Position numbers and translations under genes: made by a program | DNA from: DASYAE01 sp036501535 | Lineage (GTDB): Bacteria > Actinomycetota > Actinomycetes > Streptomycetales > Catenulisporaceae | Assembly (NCBI GenBank): GCA_036501535.1 | Contig: DASYAE010000262.1 | Span: 1-64,000, forward strand | Direction of reading: 5' to 3' | DNA length: 64,000 nucleotides | Notes under the pieces: generated by a model | What the model was told of the DNA's origin: nothing | The model's database searches: none | The model's input: only the letters and a program-made list of their open reading frames with translations | Shown: positions 36,141-43,091 of the stretch, piece after piece | How the letters are laid out: every line of letters begins with the position of its first letter | Numbering within the stretch: position 1 is the stretch's first letter

Positions 36141-36175
36141 AGGGGGCGCAGTCTCCGGCAGAGGCTGCGCCCCCT
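36141..36175 (+). terminator. Strong hairpin terminator after the GH30 gene
   Basis: Positions 36142-36155 pair with 36161-36174 (G-run, then CGCAG, then CTC) over 14 bp with one G-T wobble and a 5-nt loop; an A-T pair closes the base. It lies 38 bp past the GH30 stop. There is no T-run. Confidence 0.65.
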
Positions 36176-36261
36176 GGCCGTGCCCGCGCGCCGCGTCCCG
36201 CACGCGTCGTATTAATCTGTTAATCCAACCTCGTTTTTCACCCTGAAGTGTGAGATCTGCT

Positions 36262-36280
36262 GATTCCACGACCCGGAATC
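36262..36280. promoter_or_regulatory. GATTCC-n7-GGAATC inverted repeat in the promoter of the tandem-LuxR gene
   Basis: Six-base arms at 36262-36267 and 36275-36280 lie 12 bp before a TAACGT (36292-36297) that fits an actinobacterial -10 (TANNNT). The repeat would overlap the -35 position, as expected for an operator, perhaps for the downstream HTH protein itself. Confidence 0.4.
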
Positions 36281-36337
36281 CGCACGCGATCTAACGTCGT
36301 GTCATGGGCGCTGTTTCCACTTCAGAGGGAGAACACG

Positions 36338-36781
36338 ATGTCGAAGGCACGGCTCGACGATCTGACCTTTCGCGAGCGCGAGGTGCTGCGCAGGATCTGC
36401 GCCGGGGAGTCCGACCGGCAGATCGCGGAAGGTCTCGGGATCGCGCACACCACGGCGCGGACGCACGCGCGCAGCGTCCTGCTCAAGCTCGGTGTCGGGA
36501 CCCGGGCGGCCGCGGCCGCGCTCATCGCACCCCGCGCGGCGCCTCCGCCTTTGCCACCTTTATCAATCTCGTCACCTCTGCCTCCGCCGTCGCCGCGTGC
36601 GCTGACCATGCGGGAGGCGGAGATCCTGCGCTGCTGCGCGGCGGGCCTCACCCAGCCGGCGATCGCCCGCAGGCTCGTGCTCTCGCCGCACACGGTCCGG
36701 ACCCATGTCCGGAACCTGCTGGCGAAACTGGGCCTGCACTCGGTTCACGCGGCCGCCGCGCTCGTGCGTCAGGCGCCTTAG
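36338..36781 (+). CDS. Small protein made of two LuxR-type helix-turn-helix domains
   Basis: The 147-residue protein contains two GerE/LuxR DNA-binding domains and nothing else. The first (about 5-62) reads LTFREREVLRRICAGESDRQIAEGLGI, then TARTHARSVLLKLGV. The second (about 88-145) reads LTMREAEILRCCAAGLTQPAIARRLVL, then TVRTHVRNLLAKLGL. A Pro-rich hinge (about 70-85) joins them. AGGGAG sits 7 bases before the ATG at 36338. No receiver or ligand domain is present, which is unusual; two HTHs in one chain could bind a dyad as a monomer. Target genes are unknown. Confidence 0.85.
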   Translation: MSKARLDDLTFREREVLRRICAGESDRQIAEGLGIAHTTARTHARSVLLKLGVGTRAAAAALIAPRAAPPPLPPLSISSPLPPPSPRALTMREAEILRCCAAGLTQPAIARRLVLSPHTVRTHVRNLLAKLGLHSVHAAAALVRQAP

Positions 36782-36898
36782 GACTGGAATCAGAATGAGC
36801 TGGCTGGCGTGCGGGGATCGACGGCGTGTCAGGTCTCGTTGATGCCCCCGGATGGGGGTGCGAGTCGGCCGAGACGAAGCGAGGCGCGGCGGTGACCG

Positions 36899-37597
36899 TC
36901 ACGAACCCGCCAGCGTCGCGAACACGACGTTGTCGTCGTAGGAGCGGTCGGTGGAGTCGAACGCCCCGCCGCAGGTGATCAGCCGCAGCTCCGGATCGGG
37001 CCGGGCGCCGTAGACTGCGGACGTCGGGAACTGGTCCTTCGGGTAGGTCTCCACATCGGTGACCGAGAACCCGACCGAGCTGCCGTCGCTCAGCGTCACG
37101 GTCACCGTGTCGCCGGGCTCCAGGTCGCGCAGGTCGAAAAAGACCGCAGGCCCCTGATACGAGTCGACGTGCCCGGCCAGGACGGCCGGACCGGGCTCGC
37201 CGGGCACGGCGCTGCCGGTATACCAACCGGCCTGCGTCGTGTCGGTCGGCGGATCGAGGGCGCCGTCGGCCGACAGCCCCAACTGCTGGAGCGATGTCTT
37301 AACGCCGATAGCCGGAATGGACAGCGAGATCGGCACGCTGGTCTCCTGCGCCGTCGGGCTCTGCGTATAAGTCCTGGTGACCGATGGCGCCGGCCGGCTC
37401 GCGGCCGGGTGCGCCAGGCCGGCCGGCGCCGGATAATCAGCCTGCTGCGACGAGTGCAGCGCGCCGCTCATCCCCGCCGCGCCGAGCCCGATCGCACCCG
37501 CGCTGGCCAGCCCCACCACCGCGAACGTGACCTTGCGGCCCCGCCACGGAAGCCTGGGCTTCGCGTGGCGGGGCGAGGCGTTCGCGGTCTCGGGCAC
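36899..37597 (-). CDS. Class F-like sortase
   Basis: This 232-residue membrane-anchored transpeptidase has an N-terminal basic segment and one membrane helix (about 24-44), then a Pro-rich spacer and a catalytic sortase beta-barrel. It has the catalytic His in VLAGHVDSY, the Cys in LRLITCGGAFD, and the Arg region DRSYDDNVV. Such sortases usually follow a DUF4397 gene in actinobacteria; here the neighbouring DUF4397 gene is only a remnant. An LPxTG-type substrate was not seen in the window. Confidence 0.9.
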   Translation of the reverse strand: MPETANASPRHAKPRLPWRGRKVTFAVVGLASAGAIGLGAAGMSGALHSSQQADYPAPAGLAHPAASRPAPSVTRTYTQSPTAQETSVPISLSIPAIGVKTSLQQLGLSADGALDPPTDTTQAGWYTGSAVPGEPGPAVLAGHVDSYQGPAVFFDLRDLEPGDTVTVTLSDGSSVGFSVTDVETYPKDQFPTSAVYGARPDPELRLITCGGAFDSTDRSYDDNVVFATLAGS

Positions 37598-37607
37598 GGT
37601 CTCGGCC

Positions 37608-38753
37608 TCAGCTCACCGGCGCACGAGGCGTCGGCCCGCGTACATCAGGCCGCCGACGCCGACCAGGAGCAGCACGCCCCAGCCGGCCAGGTCGGGCGAC
37701 AGATCGCGGTGCCCGGCTGCGGTGCCGCCGAAGCCGGTCTGCACGCCGCCCACCGGCGTCGTCGAGGTGCTGGCCGTGTCGGTCAGGGCGAGCAGCGTCG
37801 GCCCGTTCGAGCCGTCGACGACCGCGAGCGTGTACGAGTCGTTCGGCGCCAGGGTCACCTTGTCCTGCGTCGTCCCGGACGAGTCGGAGACGTCGACCTG
37901 CCAGCTGCCCGGCTGGACCGTCGTGTAGCTGGTGACCGTCGGGAACTTGAGGCTGGCGGCCAGCGTGACCTGCCCGGCTGGCCCGGTCGGCGGCGAGGCT
38001 GAGGGCGTACGCCGAGGGCCCGGCCAGCGCGACCGCGGCGACCTCGACCCGGTTGGCGCCGCTGCCGAAGACGGCGAGCGGCTCGGTGGACAGCAGCGGG
38101 TCGAGGGAGGAACCGAGCTGTCGGCGCAGCAGCGGGGTGACCAGGACGACGTTCGCCTGCTCCACGTCGAGGATCCCGGACCGGACCGGGATCAGCGAGG
38201 AGCCGGCGAAGCCGCGCGAGCGCAGCAGTGCGCAGACGGTGACGTCGCAGGCGACCGCTTGTGCCGGTCCCACGGCGCCGAGCACCCAGGCCACCGACGC
38301 GAGGGTCCGCGGCGTCGGCGGGGCGGTGGCGGCCGGATCCGTTCCGGTGGTGGCGGCCGCGGTGTGCCGGTGGTCGTAGTAGAGGGCGGTCAGGCCGCCG
38401 CCCGCGGCGAAAACGCACAGTGCCGCGACGATCGCGATCACGCCGATTCGTGCACGGTGCCGACGTGGCGGCAGGCGGCCCTCATCAGGCACGTCGGGCA
38501 CATCAGGCAGGACGGCGGTCTTCTCCGGCTCCGATGCCGTGGCTACGGCGAGGCGAGACCCGGGCTCTCCCGCCGCCGACCCGGCCTCGTCGGGCGGCTG
38601 CTTCCGCGCAGGCTCCGCCCCGTGTTCGGCGGCCTTGCGGTGTTCGGCGGCCTTGCGCGCCTCGAGCACCCGCCGGATGACCTCGAACTGCGCGAACAGC
38701 TCGCTGTCGTGATCCGCCGGCGGCGGGTCCGGAGGAGTTGCGTCGTCAGGCAC
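37608..38753 (-). CDS. Membrane protein truncated by fusion to a DUF4397 remnant
   Basis: From a GTG at 38753 the frame encodes a Glu/Ala-rich cytoplasmic part, a membrane helix (IGVIAIVAALCVFAAGGGLTALYY, about residues 100-123) and an external domain with VACDVTVCALLRSRGF and VEQANVVLVTPLLRRQLG. After about residue 255 (near 37985) the frame turns into Arg/Gly-rich nonsense, because the DNA there encodes a DUF4397 C-terminus in another frame. The external domain resembles proteins often found with ECF sigma factors, which I infer from memory. The start is uncertain; other upstream starts exist. Confidence 0.55.
   Translation of the reverse strand: MPDDATPPDPPPADHDSELFAQFEVIRRVLEARKAAEHRKAAEHGAEPARKQPPDEAGSAAGEPGSRLAVATASEPEKTAVLPDVPDVPDEGRLPPRRHRARIGVIAIVAALCVFAAGGGLTALYYDHRHTAAATTGTDPAATAPPTPRTLASVAWVLGAVGPAQAVACDVTVCALLRSRGFAGSSLIPVRSGILDVEQANVVLVTPLLRRQLGSSLDPLLSTEPLAVFGSGANRVEVAAVALAGPSAYALSLAADRASRAGHAGRQPQVPDGHQLHDGPAGQLAGRRLRLVRDDAGQGDPGAERLVHARGRRRLERADAARPDRHGQHLDDAGGRRADRLRRHRSRAPRSVARPGRLGRAAPGRRRRPDVRGPTPRAPVS
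37613..37993 (-). pseudogene. 3' remnant of a DUF4397 protein gene
   Basis: In the frame ending at 37613, about 120 residues read like the last part of a DUF4397 surface protein: VTLAASLKFPTVTSY, TVQPGSWQVDVSD, a NDSYTLAVVDGSNGPTLLAL block, GGVQTGFGGTA, then a C-terminal membrane helix and basic tail RRLVRR. No start codon or signal peptide belongs to this frame upstream; it runs straight into another gene's frame. A normal member is about 280 residues, so most of the N-terminus is missing. The upper boundary is approximate. Confidence 0.7.
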
Positions 38754-39117
38754 GTTCGCCACCAGGATGCCGTGGGGGAGCACGCCTGCCGGTGTGCCCT
38801 CCCGCAGGAACGGGCGGCGTGCCACTCGTGCGGAAAGAGTATGCGGATCGCCAGCCGAATGCACCGGATTCGCAAAATGTAATACGGGACACGTACTAAA
38901 GTATCTTAAATACCGCCAACGCCAGAACACGGCAGATACCTGCACGTAATGACAAGATCGCCAGAGATGATCACGGACTATCCCGAACCACATCATCATC
39001 TGAAACAGTGCCAGGAGATTCTTAGCCTACCTGATCGCAGGTTAACTCAGCAATCTCCATTGCCCGCACCTGGTGCGCGGCGCTCCCTTAGCGCGGGCCC
39101 TTGGAACCGTCGCCGGC
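38754..39117. other. AT-rich intergenic region
   Basis: No gene was seen. The stretch 38877-39010 is much richer in A+T than the window average and may hold the leftward promoter of the truncated membrane gene. TTGGCG with a later TAGTACG on the minus strand was considered, but the spacing is poor. Confidence 0.4.
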
Positions 39118-39876
39118 TCATCGGAGGTCGTGGCGGACCCAGACGTTCGGCTCGACGTAGACCGCATAGTCATGCGCCGTGCTGCACTTGACCGGCACCA
39201 GAGCGTCGGGGACGACGATGTCTCCGTCGGTGTCGAACGGCAGGCCGGTCCAGGCCCGCCACTGGCTCAGCGAGCCGACCATCACCATCGAGGCCGGGGC
39301 GACCTTCTCGATGACCGCGCCGGCCCGTACGTGCACGCGCAGCCAGGCGTCGTGCGGCAGGCCGTCGGGGCGGTTCAGCTTGATGTACTCGCTCATCGGC
39401 AGGTGCGGCGAAAGGTGCTTCTCGTTGGGGCGCACCGGCGCGACCATCGTCGTGATGCCCTGCGCGGCCACCGCGGTCCGCAGCGCCGCAAGGACGCGGT
39501 AGGACAGGCCGGTGCCGAGGTACTTCGGCGCGATCAGGATCTCCAGCGCGCTGGCCATGTCGACCTGCGCACCCGACCTGAGATCGTTGTAGGCCCAGGT
39601 CATCACGCGGTCCCAGCCGTCCTCCGGCAGCTGCCCGCGGCGCGGGTCGCCGAAGCGGAACGGAATGCTGCGGCCCCGCGCGACCGGGGTTCCGTCCGCC
39701 TCCGTGGCCATCACGCAGTACTGCGGGAAGTCCCCGGCGACTCGGTGGAACAACGCGTTGGCCACCGCGTCGGCGCCCATGAACGCCGGCCAGGTGTCCT
39801 CGATGTCGTAGACGCGCTCGATGAGCTCCGGCCGCTCGGCCAGCGTCGTGATCGTCAGCTCCGCCATGCCGGTCAT
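39118..39876 (-). CDS. GNAT-like acetyltransferase-domain protein
   Basis: The 252-residue protein has GNAT-like features. ALEILIAPKYLGTGLSYRVLAALRTAV at about 113-139 is in the place of the acetyl-CoA-binding strand and helix (V-x-P-x-x-x-G-x-G/S), and the N-terminal LTITTLAERPELIERVYDI fits the first GNAT strand and helix. The C-terminal 90 residues form an extra domain with a Cys near the end. The acceptor is unknown. Start at ATG 39876 or 39867; neither has a clear ribosome binding site. Confidence 0.7.
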   Translation of the reverse strand: MTGMAELTITTLAERPELIERVYDIEDTWPAFMGADAVANALFHRVAGDFPQYCVMATEADGTPVARGRSIPFRFGDPRRGQLPEDGWDRVMTWAYNDLRSGAQVDMASALEILIAPKYLGTGLSYRVLAALRTAVAAQGITTMVAPVRPNEKHLSPHLPMSEYIKLNRPDGLPHDAWLRVHVRAGAVIEKVAPASMVMVGSLSQWRAWTGLPFDTDGDIVVPDALVPVKCSTAHDYAVYVEPNVWVRHDLR

Positions 39877-39921
39877 CGTCCCAAACAGCGGAGGAATCAG
39901 CGAAGGGATTGCTTGGAGCAG

Positions 39922-40272
39922 CTACGAGCGTTGCACCCAGACCAGTCCGCGGTACCGCCGTACGGGGTAGGTGGGCAGGGCGATGGCGGGGTCGTCGAAG
40001 CACGTCCCGCTGCGCAGGTCGAACACGTGCTTGTACAAGGGCGAGGCCACCGTCGGAGTGCCGTCGCGGGAGCCGGTGATGCCGTGTGAGATGACGTACG
40101 TGCCGGAATACGGGTCCCGGTTGCCGACCGCATAGAGCTCTCCGGCCGGCGTGCGGAACACGGCGATCTGCACCTCCTCGACGAGTGCGGAGATGCCGCG
40201 GCCGGGGATCAGGTCCGCGTAACGGCACACGGCCGTCCACGCGCGCTGCTGCCTGCCTCCCATCGTCGTCAC
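39922..40272 (-). CDS. nirD: Assimilatory nitrite reductase small subunit (NirD-type Rieske fold)
   Basis: The 116-residue protein has the NirD layout: WTAVCRYADLIPGRG, VQIAVFRTPAGELYAVGNRDPYSG, and SPLYKHVFDLRSGTCFDDPA. As in true NirD it has the Rieske fold but lacks the two Cys-His cluster ligand pairs. NirD pairs with the siroheme/FAD subunit NirB, which is not next to it or anywhere in this window. It is divergent from the NnaR-like regulator, so a shared nitrogen-controlled promoter region is likely. Confidence 0.88.
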   Translation of the reverse strand: MTTMGGRQQRAWTAVCRYADLIPGRGISALVEEVQIAVFRTPAGELYAVGNRDPYSGTYVISHGITGSRDGTPTVASPLYKHVFDLRSGTCFDDPAIALPTYPVRRYRGLVWVQRS

Positions 40273-40464
40273 GTCTCCAGTTCCGGGCCCGAACCGTTAC
40301 CGCGTCGTGCTCTCGGCGTATCAGTCACGGTACTGACAGTGCACGGGCGCGATGACGGCCCGGGGTCGTGCATGTTTCAAGCCGTGCACCTGTTGCTCAC
40401 GACCGGGCCGGATCCGTCCGCGCCGCTCGCGGCCTGCGCGGCGAAACTGCATTTGCAGGGGACC

Positions 40465-40522
40465 GTGACCCGTGCGGATTCTCCCTAACCGGTGCGTAGC
40501 GGATCGGTAACACCGGCGAAAC
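40465..40522. promoter_or_regulatory. GlnR-box match (and a weaker second site) upstream of the NnaR-like gene
   Basis: GTAAC-ACCGGC-GAAAC at 40507-40522 fits the GlnR consensus gTnAC-n6-GaAAC fully. A weaker GTGAC-CCGTGC-GGATT lies at 40465-40480, 42 bp (four helical turns) upstream. The better box is 22 bp before the ATG at 40545, and the gap is shared with divergent nirD. Nitrogen-limitation control of both genes is likely. Confidence 0.6.
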
Positions 40523-40544
40523 CGGCCGCGTCCACTGTTTCGTC

Positions 40545-41756
40545 ATGGCACTGGCACAGGCAGCAGATCTCGAGTCCGCCGCGGCCGAGGACCGGGCCGC
40601 CGTGGTCTTCGAGGAGTTTCCGCTGACCGGGTGCGTCGTCGCGGTCACCGCGGACCGCCGCCGGGCCGACCTGGCCGCGCTGCTGCGCCGCCGGGGCGCT
40701 CGCGTGGTGGAATCGCCCACGCTGCGGCTGACCCCCCTGGACGACGACGCCGTGCTGCGCAAGGCCACCGCCGAATGCCTCGCCGCGCCGGTCGACTTCG
40801 CGGTGGCGACCACGGGCAGCGGCTGGCGCGGCTGGATGTCCGCGGCGGAGAGCTGGGGCCTGGGCGAGGCGCTCGGCCGCGCGCTGTCCCAGGCGGTCAT
40901 CGTCTCGCGCGGCCCGAAGGTCACCGGAGTACTGCGCGCGGCCGGGCTGCGCGAGAGCTACAGCGCCGTCTCCGAGTCGTGCGACGAGCTGCTGGCCTAC
41001 CTCGTCGACCGCGGCGTCTCCGGCCGGCGCGTCGTGTTCCAGCAGTACGGCATGGAGAACCCGGCCGAGGACTCCCGGGTCGTCGCGGCGCTGCGCGCGG
41101 CCGGCGCCGAGGTGGTCGAGGTGCCCGTCTACCGCTGGGGGCCGCCGGCCGACCGCGCGGCGGTGCGCCGCCTGGTCGAGTCGATCGTGCGCCGCGAGGT
41201 CCACGCGGTCACCTTCACCTCGGCCCCCGGCGTCACCGCGCTGCTCGAGGCCGCCGCGCTCACCGGCTCGCTCGACAATCTGCTCGCCGCGCTGCGCACC
41301 GAGGTCGCCGCGGTCTGCGTGGGACCGGTCTGCGCCCGGCCGCTCGAGGCGCTCGACGTACGGACCCTGTGGCCGGAGCGGGCTCGGCTGGCCGCGATGG
41401 TTGGCGCCCTCTGTGACACCTTGCCGCCGCGCCTGCGCCGCGAGGTGCCGATAGACGCCGGGCGCAAGCTGATCCTACAGGGCCTGGCCGTCGCGGCCGG
41501 GGGAGAGCCGGTGATCCTCGCCCCGCTGCCCGCCGCCGTCCTAGCCGAACTCGCCCGCCGCCCCGGCTGGGTCGTCTCCCGGGCGGACCTGCTGCGCCGA
41601 GTCTGGGGGCCGCGCGGCGCGGGCACCGGCGGCCGCGACGAGCACGCGGTCGAGGCGACGGTGGCCCGGCTGCGCGCCGCGCTCGGCCCGGACGCCAAGC
41701 TGATCAAGACCGTGACCAAGCGCGGCTACCGGCTCGAAGTGGACCCGCGGGCATGA
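40545..41756 (+). CDS. Uroporphyrinogen-III synthase/winged-helix regulator (NnaR-like)
   Basis: 403 residues. The first ~270 form a HemD-like domain (GCVVAVTADRRRADLAALLRRRGARVVESPTL, FTSAPGVTALLEAA, CVGPVCARPL). The C-terminal ~100 residues are an OmpR/PhoB-type winged helix (ILQGLAVAAGGEPVILAPLPAAVLAELARRPGWVVSRADLLRRVWG, then EATVARLRAALG and TVTKRGYRLEV). This HemD-wHTH fusion is known in Streptomyces as NnaR, a nitrate/nitrite-assimilation regulator that acts with GlnR. It is followed, with a 4-bp overlap, by a sirohydrochlorin chelatase gene. Confidence 0.9.
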   Translation: MALAQAADLESAAAEDRAAVVFEEFPLTGCVVAVTADRRRADLAALLRRRGARVVESPTLRLTPLDDDAVLRKATAECLAAPVDFAVATTGSGWRGWMSAAESWGLGEALGRALSQAVIVSRGPKVTGVLRAAGLRESYSAVSESCDELLAYLVDRGVSGRRVVFQQYGMENPAEDSRVVAALRAAGAEVVEVPVYRWGPPADRAAVRRLVESIVRREVHAVTFTSAPGVTALLEAAALTGSLDNLLAALRTEVAAVCVGPVCARPLEALDVRTLWPERARLAAMVGALCDTLPPRLRREVPIDAGRKLILQGLAVAAGGEPVILAPLPAAVLAELARRPGWVVSRADLLRRVWGPRGAGTGGRDEHAVEATVARLRAALGPDAKLIKTVTKRGYRLEVDPRA

Positions 41757-42952
41757 CGGCTGAACCGGAGCCGCCGCCGGACCGCGGCAGCCCGGAGCCG
41801 CGGCACGGCACGGTCCGGCGGCGCACCGGCGAACTCGGCCGCCGCAGCACCTCGGCCGCGCGGTTCAACCTGCTGTTCCTGCGCGGCATCGCGGCCCGGG
41901 CCCGGGACTCGGCACCGGCCCGGGACTCGGCACCGCCCGCCCCCTCGGGGTCGTCGGCGCCGCCAGGCCCGGCGGCCGCACCGGGCCAGAACGCCGGATC
42001 GGCGAACCCGGTGCGCCTGCACGGTCCGGTGCATTCCGACCGCAACCGCGCCCGCAAGGCCCGGCGCAAGGCCGAGCCGAGAGCCCTTCCCCTTCCGAGC
42101 ACCGGCGTACCGTTGATCGCCGTCGCGCACGGAACCGCCGAACCGGCCGGCGTCGCCACGATCAGCGCGCTGCTCAGGCGCGTCGCCGAGCTGCGGCCCG
42201 GGCTCGAGATCCGCACGGCCTTCCTGTCCGTCGCCCGGCCGCGGCTCGCCGGCGTCCTCGACGAATATGCGTCGCGTGCGGCAGCGGGACCGGGCTGTGC
42301 CGACAGCCAATACCAGCGCGGCCGGGCCAATCCGGCGCTCTCCGGCGGCACTGCGGCGGGCGGTGAGGTCGCCGTGGTCCCGCTGCTTCTCGGCACCGGG
42401 TACCACGTGCGCGAGGACATCCCGTCGGTGCTCGACAAGGTTCTCGACACAGCGCTGGAACGCCTTGATCCGGCGCGTCCGCCGCTGCGCATACACCGCT
42501 CCCGCCCGCTCGGCCCGGATCCGCTGCTGGCCGACGTGCTGCGAGACCGCCTCGCACAGGTCGGCGGTACCGTCTTCGGCACCCAGTTGGTGCTCGCAGC
42601 GGCGGGCTCCACGAGTCACGAGGCGAACGCGGACGCCGTCGCCATAGCCGGCGAGCTCGCCGAGCGCCTCGGGATGCCCGTGCGCACCGCCTTCGTCTCA
42701 GGAACAGGACCCTCGGTCGCCGAAGTGCTCGGCCGGCTGGCCCGCCGCGGCCGGCCGATCGCCGTCGCGATGTATCTGTTGGCCGAGGGCGAGTTCAGCC
42801 GCCGGATCCTGGACAGCGCCACCCTCGCCGCGCTCGAGGCCGAGTCCCGCTCGCCGATCCGGGTCGCCGCGCCGCTCGGCGCGCACGACCAGGTGGCCCG
42901 ACTCATCCTGCGCCGCTACGACGCCGCGCTCGCCCGCGCCGCAGACCGCTGA
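41753..42952 (+). CDS. Sirohydrochlorin chelatase (CbiX/SirB family)
   Basis: The 399-residue protein holds two class II chelatase half-domains: LIAVAHGTAEPAG at about 121 with VVPLLLGTGYHVREDIP, and LVLAAAGSTSHEANADAV at about 280 with AVAMYLLAEGEFSRRI. The metal-binding His residues are in AHGT and GTGYHV. It would insert iron to make siroheme, the cofactor of nitrite and sulfite reductases. The N-terminal ~115 residues are a Pro/Ala/Arg-rich extension; the ATGA overlap with the upstream gene supports the long start. Confidence 0.9.
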   Translation: MTAEPEPPPDRGSPEPRHGTVRRRTGELGRRSTSAARFNLLFLRGIAARARDSAPARDSAPPAPSGSSAPPGPAAAPGQNAGSANPVRLHGPVHSDRNRARKARRKAEPRALPLPSTGVPLIAVAHGTAEPAGVATISALLRRVAELRPGLEIRTAFLSVARPRLAGVLDEYASRAAAGPGCADSQYQRGRANPALSGGTAAGGEVAVVPLLLGTGYHVREDIPSVLDKVLDTALERLDPARPPLRIHRSRPLGPDPLLADVLRDRLAQVGGTVFGTQLVLAAAGSTSHEANADAVAIAGELAERLGMPVRTAFVSGTGPSVAEVLGRLARRGRPIAVAMYLLAEGEFSRRILDSATLAALEAESRSPIRVAAPLGAHDQVARLILRRYDAALARAADR

Positions 42953-43002
42953 TCCGCTGGTTCACCGGTCCAACGATCCACCGATCCACTGGTCCGTGCG
43001 AT

Positions 43003-43041
43003 GCGCGCCGGGCAGCTCCCGCCTTCGCCTGCCCGGCGCGC
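43003..43041. terminator. Perfect 13-bp hairpin between convergent genes
   Basis: GCGCGCCGGGCAG (43003-43015) pairs exactly with 43029-43041 across a 13-nt loop. It lies between the convergent stops of the chelatase and the tricorn-like protease and can serve both. Confidence 0.65.
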
Positions 43042-43091
43042 CTCGCTGACCAGCCGTCCGCTCACCGGTCGGTCGTCAGCCGCCCCGCCCC

